Assembly: GCA_035610835.1 (NCBI GenBank)
Contig: CM069443.1
Coordinates: forward strand, 65,463,623-65,527,622
DNA length: 64,000 nucleotides
Direction of reading: 5' to 3'
Origin: Ophiura sarsii
Taxonomy: Eukaryota > Echinodermata > Ophiuroidea > Amphilepidida > Ophiuridae
Positions within the stretch are counted from its first letter, which is position 1; the number at the start of each line of letters is the position of its first letter. This document shows positions 1 through 11,940 of the stretch, piece after piece. The position numbers and the translations under genes are program-made. The notes under the pieces were generated by a model, which was given only the letters and a program-made list of their open reading frames with translations, did no database searches and was not told the origin of the DNA.

Positions 1-891
1 TTTATGTACATACCTGAACTTCCTGTCGTTCATAAATACATCTTTCTATGACCTTGCATATATACACACTTTTCAAAGTAACACACTTTTTACAGGGAGT
101 TTCCTGTAAATTGCAATATATTTGTATAGGTTAGGGCAGTTGATATGTGGATGTACATGTGTACATGTGTAAAGACTTTTGGTAGGGTAGGCCTATATCA
201 TTTTTAAAGCTTTCAAAATGACAATTTCAGAAATATAAATATCTCCAAAACACTGGAGTGTCAGTTATGACTGGAATGTCAGTTTTATAACAAAATATTT
301 AATATCATGTAATGTTACAGTTAAGGATATCCATCATTACAACCGATGCTTTTCTAAATTTATTCTCAATACTTAAAACAGCCATCCATTTTGCATCATT
401 CCGTAACGGCAATTAAAAAAACCAATAGCACCATTAATTAACAATCTAATAGATAACATTTGCGCCATGAGGCAAACAAAAATCTATCCTGGCTACGGGT
501 CCGACCATCACCTTTTCTAGAAAATGAAAATGTTTTTGTAAACTTTGGGAACATTTGAGAAAAATAAATTTGTATAAAACATGTTTAAAATCCTCATGTT
601 CAAATAAGCCCCCTCCCCCAAACTTGACTTAATTGATCGACCGACCCTACCTGAGAGGTCCGTTTACCTTTTTTCTTCTTCCTTACTGTACATGTTTAGT
701 AGTTGAAACATGAAAATGCATGGTGCATGGCATTCCCTAAGATTTGGTTTCTGCCCATAAATTCATTTCAAAAATAGGTAGAGTAAAGACTTATCTTTGC
801 TGTGGTCTCAGTATAAAAAAGGTAAACATTATGTATGCATGATAATATCCAGTGTGTGCACATGGCCACAGACCCCGCATGCATACTTTAC
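1..891. other. Flank of the zinc-finger gene, no gene seen
   Basis: AT-rich DNA with no convincing exon. Further 3' exons of the minus-strand gene would have to lie here or beyond the window edge, because its last recognised exon ends on a splice donor and not on a stop codon. Confidence 0.5.
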
Positions 892-1190
892 CCAAGTAGT
901 AGGGGAATTAAAAAGCCACATACGCTCCTTGCCATCAAATGATGCAAGCATACTTCTTTTAAAAATAGTAGCATGGTCCTCTGACATAATTCTTTTTCGT
1001 CCCAAGAAGGAAATCACTCCATCCTCCTTATTTTCCACCATGTCGCAACCTATCTCCTTCTTCTTGTGGTCAAAGTTGACCATACCCACTCTATTGGGAA
1101 TAGATTTGATTTCAACCATTCTTACAGATGGGTATGTGGTGTTGTCTCCCTTTTCCAGAACCAGTGGCATGGGTTTATGTGGCACTCCCA
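892..1190 (-). CDS. Exon 3 of a zinc-finger gene of unknown function
   Basis: A 299 bp internal exon on the minus strand. It starts after the acceptor ATTACAG at 1191-1197 and ends before a donor GTAAAG at 886-891. It carries 2 bases plus 99 open codons, finishing in phase 0 after a tryptophan. The product is rich in charged residues (motifs such as FDHKKKEIGCDMV, SFLGRKRIM and DGKERMWLFNSPTTW), with no stop and no low-complexity sequence. The 2-base start fits the 1-base end of the exon at 2260-2351. I do not recognise the domain. It may be the effector part of a C2H2 protein or of a domesticated transposon gene. A 153-codon plus-strand reading frame over this region is its shadow. The gene continues 3' beyond what I can find. 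Confidence 0.62.
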
Positions 1191-1991
1191 CTGTAATTGA
1201 ACAAAAAGGTAACACTCATGAAAACATGCATGGTCAGGTCATATCATGGTGCATTTGAAACTTCAGTGATTATTAATACGGTGGAGGCTTAACGCTGGCG
1301 TCTTTTACAGACTATTTCACTTTCATGCGACAGTGACGTCACTGCTTGAGTCACTGATACTGAAGTGAATAAACACACATGCACGGTGCATGGTACACCC
1401 TTCCCAAGGTACTGGTATACTAACCCACGCACATACAAAGATTAAAGATCATGTGTGTAAATCATGCATCTGTGTACAGTTATTTCACTGTCAAGAGGAT
1501 ACATTTGAATGATAAATGGAAGAAAATAATCCGATTTGTCTTTTAAGTGATGTAATTGCAGTATTTCTGATGTCCAAGTTAATACCCTAGTTGGGTTTAT
1601 CCTTCATTGCACATCATTAGTCTACCATAACATGTGTGATGAATGATTGAATGATTGTAATTGTACAGCTTTATTAAATTATTCCTTCCAAGATCCAAGT
1701 TCAAATTCTCTTTGCAAGTTTCATTTGATGTTACACATTAATCAAATATGAAGTGGTAGTACATGGTCAAATCCTAATGTTTGGTGAATATCACCATCAA
1801 CTGGTGAATCGGACACCAGCTAATTATAACGAGAATGACGGGCAAATCAGACTGACAATTATGATGGTAAACGTAATGTGAAATTAGGAACATTAGGATT
1901 TTCTGTTTTGAAATCAGTAAAACTTGAGCATGCTAGTAAAATATGACTATTTATATAGGCTATATTGTTGCTTGTTGGTGTTATAACTCTT

Positions 1992-2084
1992 AATGTCTAA
2001 AATTGGACAAAATGCCTCAAATTGTGCCTAAAATCGCAACAACTTTACACACAGTTTGAGATGTTTTGTCCAATTTTAGACATT
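1992..2084. repeat. Perfect 21 bp hairpin in an intron
   Basis: AATGTCTAAAATTGGACAAAA at 1992-2012 is repeated in exact inverted form at 2064-2084. The inner flanks (CCTCAAATTGTG / CACAGTTTGAG) also pair imperfectly. It is probably a small foldback element. The surrounding intron (1191-2259) shows nothing else. Confidence 0.7.
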
Positions 2085-2259
2085 TTGAGTTTTGAGCCAG
2101 CCAGCTACTGTATAACGTTTGCTATGACTTAACAATTAAAGGCACCTGATTTTCTGCCTACAACCCTACAGTTTGCCATATAAATGCATAATCAACTTTA
2201 TGTTCTACCACGTTCTATAGAGGTGCTGTTTTATAATGCCATAATGAATGTTCACTCAC

Positions 2260-2351
2260 AGACTTTCTCGGCTTGTTCCATGGCAGACTCAAGGATTTGT
2301 TCCATCATGGATGGGCAGTGGCCCTCGAAATCTTTCAATGTTAGGTCTTTG
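2260..2351 (-). CDS. Exon 2 of the zinc-finger gene
   Basis: A 92 bp exon on the minus strand: acceptor ATTAACAG, one carried base, 30 codons, one trailing base, then a consensus donor GTGAGT. It reads KDLTLKDFEGHCPSMMEQ and then ILESAMEQAEKV, a short amphipathic segment with no known motif. Its phases fit both neighbours. The previous exon ends AT and this exon starts with C, giving Ile. This exon ends T and the next starts TG, giving Leu. That two-sided agreement is the main reason to accept it. Confidence 0.62.
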
Positions 2352-3409
2352 CTGTTAATGAAGAAAAAAAAATATATATATAATTAAAACTTCATAGTAA
2401 AAATGTACTGTATACTAACACAATGAAGGATGCAGCCAACTGTACCAAGGTGACACCAGAGTATGTGAATAACTGGAGGAGGTAAGACAATGAAGCCCCA
2501 GAGCAATTAGTTTTCAATATGATAAATACTCCAGACGACAATGGACACACGAACACCTACATTTTGAATTCGTATTGGATTGGAATTTACACATAATCGC
2601 GAATGTTGATCTAATCATTTTGAAAAATTCATATAGGTTAGAAGAAAAATGTTCCAATCCAAAACCGCTGTGGATGGCTAACCACCCGCAGTGTCAGTAT
2701 CATTTAAAAAAAAATTTAAACCGTTGTTGAGCGTTCGTCTCATTTACTTGATCACGTAACCTCGTTCGCATATTTTAACCTGAATACTCGTAAATACACC
2801 CGTGTCCAGCGTCGTCTGAAATACTCCATCACATTATAAGACAATAAGATGTGCCAACAAAAAGAAGTAAAGGTTAAGTGAGCTTCTGTATACTGTGTCT
2901 GGTCCAGGTCTAGAGGGATGTACTAGTTGCTTAAAATACTGCCAAAATATGACCTACATTGTGCTGCTTATAACTTAAGCCATTTAGAAGCTATTGGATC
3001 TTGATGGCACATTTCAAACCCCATATTTTCTTATACAAACGGAATGACGCTTAAATATACAATGTATTTTAAATACACTTTGAGTTTTGAAAACAAATAT
3101 TTTGGGCACCCTATGCACATTGCACAAAGTCATTCTCCCTTTCACAACTATTTCCCCTCTTTTTTCTTCTTAAATTTCAAAATGTTCCAAATAATGAGGA
3201 AGGTGAAAGACTCAGGGGCACCTCGTCTACCATAACAATGCCATTGATGTTGCACAATTATTATTATTTGTTCAATATTTGTATGGTTTAAAATAAAATT
3301 GGTTCTGAGAAAAAACTTCTTACAAGACAGTATTAGCCTATCAATAATTGAATGTGCTAGTTTGTACTTCTAATGCATAATTTCATGAGCATTCTTTCAA
3401 CTCTCATGG
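2352..3409. other. Intron, no gene seen
   Basis: No repeat or exon is evident on the minus strand. A short plus-strand reading 2423-2482 (MKDAANCTKVTPEYVNNWRR) runs into a donor-like GGAGGTAAGA. It looks exon-like but has no acceptor in a compatible frame, so it is left uncalled. Confidence 0.4.
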
Positions 3410-3700
3410 AGCTTAACCCTAACTCCCACGGCAATGTTTTTGCGTGTATAGGGGAGGGGGAAAAACGTACCATTTTTGAACCCGGAAAATCACCGAGCAC
3501 CCCCGGGATTCGATCCTGGGACCATCCTGCACCCCAAGTCTGTGCCCCTATCAACTGAGCTAACTCCCCAGCGCATATTATGTGGGCACACACTTCGTGC
3601 CCACATGCCTTTGGTAGGTGACGTAATCGAGCCAATGCGGGGGCACGCACATGGTTTTGTATGGTGTAAGATTTTGTATGGTGTAGTGGGGTTAGGGGTG
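3410..3700 (-). repeat. tRNA-derived repeat bounded by CCCTAAC / GTTAGGG, copy 1
   Basis: On the minus strand a tRNA-like segment (about 3500-3575) shows an A-box-like TTAGCTCAGTTGATAGG and a B-box-like GGATCGAATCCC. It is followed by a non-tRNA body shared with the copy at 13.5 kb (CGTGTATAGGGGAGGGGG on the plus strand). The ends carry the telomere-like word CCCTAAC on one side and GTTAGGG on the other. Promoter-like boxes without a clean cloverleaf make this a SINE-like repeat and not a tRNA gene. Confidence 0.6.
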
Positions 3701-3918
3701 TGATGTGATCAGATTTTGACTTGAGCAATGTGTATGTAAACTGTACACTGTGCATGATGGATTGATGGTGCACCATCATATACACTTAAATTCCAAAATT
3801 TGAGTTCCGATCATGCACATACATATAATAATCACTTGTCGTTATTGTTTGGAGATGGAGAGGTGTTTATTTGCAGTGTTCAGATTTAAATATTGAAGCT
3901 TTATAACATCGTACTCAC

Positions 3919-4226
3919 ATTAGGTTTCTGTATTCTTCTCTGCTTAAATTATGTGTTCTTAAATGTTTGATGATGTCTGTCTGCCAAACACTGTGCTGGA
4001 ATTTGCAGCCAGGCACGAAGCAAATTTCTGGCGTCCTGGATCTCATCCATTCCTTGGTGGTCTTTGCCAGGACATACTTATTTGCCATTGTTGCTGGCGG
4101 CAGTTCACGGTGTTGTTTCCAACTTATCCTGTGTGATGCTAAATGCGGCATAAATGACTTAACATTTTTCCCATACTGCCGGCACCCTTCCACTCTGCAT
4201 GTTGTATCCGATGGCTCAGTGTATAG
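3919..4226 (-). CDS. Exon 1 (of those recognised) of a C2H2-like zinc-finger gene
   Basis: A 308 bp exon on the minus strand, from acceptor TTTGTACACAG to consensus donor GTGAGT, with 102 codons plus two bases. It contains two finger-like motifs of the form C-x4-C-x12/13-H-x3-H. The first is CRVEGC ... HLASH near the start. The second is CFVPGC ... HLRTH near the end, followed by NLSREEYRNL. The basic linker (TKEWMRSRTPEIC) looks folded. The C-x4-C spacing departs from classical Krueppel fingers (C-x2-C) and resembles fingers of host-domesticated transposase or recombinase proteins, but I cannot name the family. No start codon is seen, so 5' exons must lie upstream (above 4226). DNA or RNA binding in the nucleus is inferred. 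Confidence 0.65.
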
Positions 4227-6674
4227 CTGTGTACAAATAAAACAAATACAAAATTTAGAAATCAGTTTACTATAACCTTTATGAGCATAAGCGCCCTGGT
4301 TAAATTTTACGACACCATCAACTAATTCAACTTTGATTCGATGGTACAATGTAGACCAGGTTTTCTCAATTAGATTTTGTGAAGCACCACTTTTAAGATG
4401 TTAGTGATCTAGAAGCGCCACTATCCCTGCGAGCGTAGCGATCGGAGCGAAGAACGGGTGGGTCCTGGAAGCTCATGGATTTCCCCCCTTTTAAGAGGCT
4501 AAGGAGAGCTATATTTGCATGCAATATGGTACAAGAAATAAAGAGATGTTGATGGTAAAATGTACAAAAAAATGGTAGCAAATGTAGTGATAATCAATAG
4601 GCCTACTACTACTATAATCATGACTTATCCCACTGCAGTAAGTGGCTGAAGTGGCTCTTCATGCTTCTTGTGATCTGGTTGAAGTTGGGGATATATTTGT
4701 TCTTCTTTTTCTTTTTTTATTTCTTTTTTTCTTTTTTCTTTTTTTTAAATTTATTTATTTTTTCCATGTGTCCTTTCGCGCGCCACTCGGACTGATGCAA
4801 TGCGCCACCATTTGAGAAGGCCTGATGTAGACTGTAGCCTAGACTCCGTAGCTATTTAAAGCTATCTAAGCTACATAATTATATACTGAGTTACAATGTG
4901 TACTGTATACATTGTTAGAAGAAGAAAAAAAAGGAAATCCTATATTTTGAAGTCTACAAGTAGGTGTACCAAAGTCTACATAATGGGGGAAAAAAGGAAA
5001 TCCTGTATTTTAAAGTCTATACCGTGGATAAATCAACAGTGTATTTCGTTGTTGTTCGCAGAGTTGCGTCCAAAGATGCATGAAATGCAGAAACGACTAC
5101 ATGCGTGCATGCCAAAATTCAAGTTTGACCAATCTGGACACACGGTCGTTTTGGAAAGCGTCCATAACACACTTTTTGGTTTACTTCAAATTATGGATTG
5201 TACCATAACAAAAAATGGCAAAATGCATACATGTACGTCATCGCTTAAAACATTTGCCCAGGCATTTCCTCTACATTCTACATGCACATCTAATCATCTT
5301 TACACAAAAGGCTGCTTTTCACATTTCTTCTAGGTGTAATACCCAATGTATGAAATGAGAATATGTTTGCGAATTTACAGTACGAATATCAACAACGGTC
5401 TCTTACTGCGATTGTTGATCTATCTTCTCTATGGTTGAGTAGACTAGAGCATAAATTGATGTTAAAACGTCTGGTTTGTTGTCAAGGGCAAACAGTACCC
5501 GGATAACCGGGCCGATCTATATAATATTCTCAAAGCATACTAGTCTCCCCCTAAAATAAGATCACTTTTGTTCACATTTGAATTGAAACGATTATGAAAA
5601 GAGAAAACACTTGGCTACCAATGGAAAGTTTTCCTTTTACAAATCCTGTTTACTTTTCTCAAAACAGTCACATTTCCCCGAAATGATGTTTTCAGAAAAA
5701 GTGGCACTTGATCCTTAGTATTATACCAGTAAATTAAAAACAACTCTCTCTCTCTGATTTTTTTGTATGCAAATTAGACCAAGTTTGCATGCGTAACCCC
5801 GCACAGTTTAATCATTTTCAGAAAAAAAAACTTTTGAAAAGAATAGAAGATTGACTTCCTACAGAGAGTTGCTCCTTTTCATTTCAATATCATGTTTAAC
5901 TTACTTTTCCCAAAATTGTCTCATTTTCCCAAAACGATAATCTCAGAAACAGCAACTCCTATAGATACAATTTTGTTTATGTTACACCTCCACACAATTA
6001 TACATTTTAAGATATTAAAACTTTTCTGAAAAGGAAAAATGCTATCCATACAAATCCAATAAAAATAAGTGCCACTGTTTTTGGAATAAAGTAAACATGG
6101 TATAAAAGCAGAAACTTTATGGAGGTAGCCAATGGTTTCACCTTTTCAAACTGTTTAAATTTTCCAAAATGGCTCATTTTATCTGGAGTTATGCAAACAA
6201 AGTTACAAACATTCTCGAATATACATGTAAGGGAGGCCTTTATCTCTTGTTTTTAGAAGCTGCACTGGCGTAAACATTCAAAATCTGATGTGATTGTTAT
6301 TTAGGGTAGGTAAAACAAACTATGTGTTTCTCGTCTCTGTTTGAGAAACATAATAGGAGTGTTCCTTTTTATGCTTTATTGAAGAAAGAACAGCTCAAAA
6401 GATTTGTATTTATTTTCATAACATTTGGATCACATGTGTAAACAACATGCGATGCCCGGCGGATACTATTCATAGACTCCCACCTAGCCGTACCGTAGCC
6501 GGCACATGCTTTAATAATATGCTACAGACGACTGGTGTATGATGCTATTTGGCTATTTAACTAGTGACTAGTTAAATATCAAGACTTTAATTAAACAGTT
6601 AGACCGAGTCTAAGACTAAGAGTAAGACTCACTACATGTTTATACGCTACTTGCACACAATCACCATTTTAGAA
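4227..6674. other. Upstream region with pyrimidine tract and degenerate repeats
   Basis: 4700-4760 is a T/C-rich low-complexity tract. 5060-5333 is an open plus-strand stretch after a TTCGCAG acceptor-like site, but no donor or homology supports it. 5560-6200 holds loosely repeated text (CTTTTC..AAA..TGTTTA..TTTTCCC..AAAATGTCTCATTTTCCC-like) in about three diverged copies. No gene is called. Confidence 0.35.
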
Positions 6675-6803
6675 TGAAAGTGAGGCTCTCCCATCATCGC
6701 ATGCTCGCCAATCTGCGTCACACAATGCACAACATACAGTACTTGCGTGAAACCACAACACAGTGTGGCGTGATAGTGCGTGGTAGGGAGAGCCTCGCTT
6801 TCA
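6675..6803. repeat. 129 bp hairpin with 18 bp arms
   Basis: TGAAAGTGAGGCTCTCCC at 6675-6692 is answered by GGGAGAGCCTCGCTTTCA at 6786-6803 with one mismatch. The inner flanks (CATCATCGCA / GTGCGTGGTA) pair partly. It is a short foldback repeat; no terminal duplication was seen. Confidence 0.6.
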
Positions 6804-7860
6804 ATGGTTCCATCTGTACCGTGCGCGTACAAGTATACATGGGTGTGAGAGTCCCTCTTTTTAGTTGAGTTCATCTTTTTTTTTAAAAATCAAAACAAAC
6901 AATTGTCGATCATAAATTTTATGTCATGATAAATCACATCTATAGGCTAGCGTTTACGATTCCTCAACAGCCCACACGGTCTGCGGTGAATGCGTGCACA
7001 GACAGCGTCATCCTGTGTGACTGTTTTAATGCATGAACGTGTTGAACCTTAGGATGAACGCCAGCACCCGTACCATGCACAGTTGTGAATGTGATTGACA
7101 ATTTTGATTAAATTGGTTTTAATTGTCAGGCGTGGGATAGAATCACTGTCATGCCCAAAACAAATGCATGAGAGTTGCAACCCTGATCTGATGATTGAGT
7201 GAGGTACACATTCAATAAGCGTTTTCGCCATTGCAACCATGCATGCTCAGAAATGCTATCGTCTTAATTTGTTGTTGTTGATAAACAAGACCAACTCGAA
7301 CGACCGTAGAAGGCCGTGTGGTGAACTGCGACTCCTTGGGAATTCCCTGTGATTCTTTGTGTCATCAGTAATTATTTTATTTATTCTCAGCTGCATAATA
7401 ATCAATACTCTGAGTCCAAGGACTGCAATGTTCATGAAAAAATCAGAGATGTATCAGAAATCAAAATGCAAGTGCATTTTTATATGAGAAAGCAAAGTTC
7501 CCACATAAGTCTTTGCACAATTATTTACATACATGTCTAAAAAAGAAATAAAGGTGGGATTTGTACTAGTATTAGACACATTCGTGTGTTTGTTTTTGTT
7601 TTGTTTTTTGGCTTTTACTAGCCTACATGTAGGCCCAAGGCTAGATCTCTATAGACAGGGGCGGACTTTGGTTACTTTTAGCAAATTTGCGTGGCAAATC
7701 CAAGTGTTTCGAAAGCAAAACATTCCATGCACGCACTCAACGCTGAGCATTACACACTTGTTTCGCAGTAGGCGCAATGTGCGGTTGCCTTGATTGATCT
7801 GCGCAAGTTGTTTTAACCGGCATACATGTATGATTGTTTTCACCGGCACGACTCACCTAT
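6804..7860. other. No gene seen
   Basis: Intergenic DNA with TAGGCCT-type words and short non-supported open frames. Nothing structured was found except scattered short palindromes. Confidence 0.4.
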
Positions 7861-7867
7861 TAATTAT

Positions 7868-8891
7868 AATCAAAACAATAATTTGTTGATCACAGGCTCA
7901 CAGCGTAATGATTCCTAGCGTCCCATGACCCATACGCCCGAGTGCGTATTCAACGTATAGTAGGCCTATTAATATGCTGTATAAAGTACCGCGTCATTCG
8001 TACAGTTCACATACACAATTAGTACAGGAACCCATACGTTGGTGTGTTTTTTTGTTTTTGTTTTCCCCTACCAACGTATGGGGAAATTGCATAGCGAGAA
8101 ACTGTCAATTTGATTTGCTGTATAAAGTAAATGGTGTGACTTTCAAATGAGGGTCGGGTGCATTACAGCAAAACGGCTTTTCCGTTGATTTTCATACTAG
8201 CTACGCACCTTCATAAAGTCCTCATCTTTCTTTCCAGCCACTTTTTAAAACATGAAAATGCTAAATTATTCCATATTTAATCGTAATTCTCCGCCGTGTA
8301 AACGCAATGGCAGAATTTTTTTTAGACATTTCGCGAGTATCGAAGTCCAGATTAGTCTCATTCCCCATCGCAAAACGTCAAACGTCTATACGCTACGCAC
8401 ACCACATACGAACTAACGAAAATATTAAAAAGAGACTATTTATTAATAAAACATGGCGCTGATTTCGATAAACACCGCTAGTGCCGTTAACTGAATGGGC
8501 TTAGAATTTCACCTTAAATTTCAAGGGAATAGTGCATTTGTACACAATGTTAAGCGAATGGCAAGATAGATGAGAAAGAGTAGATAAGAACAAGCACAAA
8601 GAAGTGTGTTTTTGAGCTCTGGTAAGCGATACAGAAATTACCACAAAAATCATATTTAGAAGGAGTCATACTTAGGATGGGGACAGATAGTGAAACATGC
8701 AAAATACCCTATGATGAATAATACCAACTGATGACAAATATCACTAAGTATGATTTGTTGTACTAATACACAATGCACCGACAGCGCAAATGTTTTTGGA
8801 ACGCTCTGCATGCAATTAGACACACTCAACCTTTGTAATATCAGGGGCGGTCGGATCATGACGCTGTGATCAACAAATTATTGTTTTGATT
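7868..8891. mobile_element. 1.02 kb element with 28 bp terminal inverted repeats
   Basis: AATCAAAACAATAATTTGTT and the following GATCACAG (7868-7895) recur exactly inverted at 8864-8891. Outside the perfect core the arms continue imperfectly (TAATTATA / TATTATTTTA). No transposase is encoded. Inside, CCCATACGTTGG near 8032 pairs with CCAACGTATGGG near 8071 as a local hairpin. It is a non-autonomous DNA element. Confidence 0.6.
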
Positions 8892-8908
8892 ATTATTTTA
8901 TAGCCTAT

Positions 8909-9201
8909 TACTATAGTCGTCGCCAGAATACTTCAGCACTTTTTAAAACCGCCAATGCGCGCGTCTAGATAATTGAGCGTGTGGGCGGGGACATTCTGCA
9001 TTCATGACCCATAGAATATAGATACGATCGCGGCCAATCGGATTACAGGGGCCGCGACGCGTCAAACTAAACTGCTCAAGTCAAAGATAACGCTGTTGTT
9101 GTTACGGCTTTTACGCTGTTCTACAACGCACTTCCGTGTTTACGCTGTACGCAGTTGTCACAGAAAAAAGTGACAAAGTATTCTGACCACGACTATAGTA
9201 C
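8909..9201. mobile_element. TA-flanked MITE
   Basis: Left end ACTATAGTCGTCGCCAGAATACTT and right end AAGTATTCTGACCACGACTATAGT are inverted repeats of about 24 bp with two mismatches. Both are bordered by TA. The size (about 290 bp) and TA borders fit a Tc1/mariner-type MITE. Confidence 0.6.
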
Positions 9202-9335
9202 TAGTAGTAGTAGCCTATTTCAAATTTTGGATTCATTCATGGGCAGTTACTGATGAGTTAGTTATAATTTTATAGGCCTACAATCTACATGTAGTTGCTG
9301 CAATTTTTCTGATTGGCGAAAGGGAAAGGGCTTAT

Positions 9336-9590
9336 TTATTCATGAAGAGAACGGTTTATTCCGCCAAGACAATCTATCTCCCTAAAATACAGGATTGCCA
9401 ATAATACAAAAATCATAAAATGCACGAAACCTACCACCAGGCATCCTTTCTGAAACTTAGATCTCCGATGATATCCACCTTTAGGATCAGTAGATGGTAG
9501 ACAGCATTCGTCTTCACAGTCTTTAGTGGGGTTTGGTAAATGTTTCATTACTCTCTCCGGAATCTTCACAATTACACTACCGTCTGACAT
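9336..9590 (-). CDS. Possible small single-pass membrane protein or first exon
   Basis: An 84-codon minus-strand frame with an ATG in acceptable context (AACAATGT). Residues 1-45 are polar, with a cysteine cluster (CEDECC) and a basic stop-transfer-like stretch (YHRRSKFQK). Residues 48-69 form a strong hydrophobic helix (VVGFVHFMIFVLLAILYF). The layout suggests a type II membrane protein start. A donor-like GGTAGGT in the middle of the helix, or a later one, could end the exon, so the true 3' limit is uncertain. No family is recognised and no supporting second exon was found. Confidence 0.35.
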   Translation of the reverse strand: MSDGSVIVKIPERVMKHLPNPTKDCEDECCLPSTDPKGGYHRRSKFQKGCLVVGFVHFMIFVLLAILYFREIDCLGGINRSLHE

Positions 9591-10121
9591 TGTTAACAGC
9601 CACAGCTATTATTGGTTAGTATCCAAAATTATAAAGGAATGCTGTTTTCGGAGATATTTTGGGCACAATTTAGTCACTATATTATTAGTCGAAATGATGA
9701 TTTGCGCTAGTATATTGAGAAATTACAATTGATCGATACTTCGATCAATACTTGCATATAGGCTTGAGCGAATTGATGCACACTAAGGCGTGAGCAACGA
9801 TGCAATTTACACTAGTGTACGCTATAAATCTCCAATTTCCAAATAATATAAACGCTCACGCCTAAAGAGTCGATTATTGACTACATTAAAGGAGCACTGT
9901 CATATTTTTAAATTCTACCGATTCACATTGAACAATCTCGAAATTGGTATGGGTTTGACTTATGTGAATGCATGAATAGGTGAATGGATAGGTAGGTGAA
10001 TGAACATGTGAAATTTGAATGGATAAGTAGGTGAATGAGTAGGTGCATAGGTGAATGAATAAATGGATGGATATGCGTATCACTCACTCACTCACCTCCT
10101 CCCCGGGCTCCTCCCCCACTC
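9591..10121. other. No gene seen
   Basis: AT-rich spacer. A short GAATGNATAGGTGAATG-like run (9970-10060) leads into the tetranucleotide array. Confidence 0.4.
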
Positions 10122-10382
<261 letters not shown>

Positions 10383-10668
10383 GTGATTTTAATCCGTGAT
10401 TTTAATTCGTGATTTTAATTGACGTATTTAATTAATTCATGCATTCATTTATTTAATTTCATTTATTGATTGAATATTTGAGTATTAATGTCATTATAAT
10501 TAACTATGTAGTTAACATAATTCATTATACACATGGATGAATATTTAATACTAATAATATAAATGAATTAATTGTAGCTAACAAGATCGTTTTATTAATT
10601 ACAAATTATTTTATCAAACCATTCAAACAAGTCAACAACAATAATTAAAATTCATTGATATTCATTTT

Positions 10669-10672
10669 ATTT

Positions 10673-10752
<80 letters not shown>

Positions 10753-10828
10753 TTATATTATATATTTTTTTATTTTTTTATTTTTTTATTTTTTTATTTA
10801 TTAGTATATTTATTTATTTATTTATTTA
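10669..10828 (+). repeat. (TTTA)n microsatellite with (T)nA variants
   Basis: An uninterrupted TTTA array to about 10753, then degenerate TATTTTTTTATT units and a second short TTTA run. It sits 290 bp from the CAAT array, separated by AT-rich DNA. Confidence 0.95.
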
Positions 10829-11821
10829 TATTAAATCCTTGCACATAGATTAATATGCTTGAAACGAAATTAGGTATACATCTCCAGGTTCAAAGAAACA
10901 CGTTTAGACATTTGTATGACCACCACTTCATTGTCACAAATTTAAACTATCGTTTTTCTTCAAGTGATTTTGTATTCCACCCAGGATCGACCAGCTGGCC
11001 CAACAAATACAAAACCAAACAACAACAAACACACAAACACCCGGACATATAAAAACCACCGGAAAAAAATAATATAATTAATAAAATTAATAATTAATAT
11101 AATAAAAAAACATATGACAAAAAAAAAAAATAAACACAACAACATATGCAGCTCTGTCAATCCAAGATCTAAATGGCCCGCTAAATGGTCAATTGGTAAA
11201 AGGCCTGAATATTATTTCACATGTCACATACATAATGATGTATCCAAAGGGGTAAGCGTCGGAGCGTCCAATGATATTTTGTTCGGTATGTGAAATTTAC
11301 ATGGAATAGGGGCCCGTGCAAACGATGCAGAGGCAGGTATACCCTGACAATAGTGACATGCAGCATGTGCAGTGCACACCGTAATCAATCAAGTAATTTT
11401 CCGATAATGTGGCAACCCCAACGGTGAGCCACGCTGCTTTCTGCTGTGTATTTTAATCACAGTGGGTACTGTGTGCATACGGTCTTGTACCATAGAGAAT
11501 ACATTGCTACGCTCAGTACACACTGTGTGCATACATATCATATGCGCACAGTGTGTACTGAATACATATGGGTGTATTGGGTGCAAAGGTGGGGTTTCTA
11601 AAAGGCATAGGACCACTTCGACCAGTTCACCCCTTCACTATGGGTGACAGATGAAATAAGTGTTAAGATGGAGAAATCTCAACCTGAGATATTCCTTAAG
11701 GATCTGGCTGATAAGAGTGGACCTATTAGGGCTTAACAGCCTTCCACGTGAATACCCATAAAGATTATAGGAGTGCCCCATGTTTAAATATGATATTAAA
11801 AGAGAGTGTTAAAATCCATAG
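10829..11821. other. 5' flank of the first recognised subtilisin exon
   Basis: AT-rich, with a near-perfect palindrome at 11,513-11,561 (TCAGTACACACTGTG answered by CACAGTGTGTACTGA). No exon for a signal peptide or an inhibitor I9 propeptide could be recognised here or further left. Confidence 0.45.
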
Positions 11822-11940
11822 ATTCTGACGCTGGAGAAGGTGTCAATGCCTACATCATCGACACGGGAATCTTTCCAGGTAATGACTTTTTCAGTGGCCG
11901 TGCTAAGGTGGCATTTGACGCTTTTGATGATGGACAACAT
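11822..11940 (+). CDS. Subtilisin-like serine protease, exon a (active-site Asp)
   Basis: Exon a of a proteinase-K-type (peptidase S8) enzyme that cuts peptide bonds by an Asp-His-Ser triad, normally secreted. It has 119 bp between acceptor CCATAG and donor GTAAGT: two carried bases and 39 codons. The motif GVNAYIIDTGIF contains the catalytic Asp. The rest (GRAKVAFDAFDDGQH) leads in phase 0 into the His exon, as in proteinase K. Together, exons a to e give about 256 residues, a complete catalytic core. The upstream exons for signal peptide and propeptide are not recognisable in the window. They may lie left of position 1, be very small, or be lost, in which case the copy would be 5'-truncated. 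Confidence 0.88.

Noticed and set aside
797..1258. Plus-strand 153-codon frame
   Set aside because: Shadow of the minus-strand exon at 892-1190, which has splice sites and matching phases.
3357..3785. Minus-strand 142-codon frame and overlapping plus frames
   Set aside because: They lie on the tRNA-derived repeat.
4896..5333. Plus-strand 145-codon frame with an acceptor-like TTCGCAG at 5054-5060
   Set aside because: The second half looks mildly coding, but there is no donor, partner exon or family.
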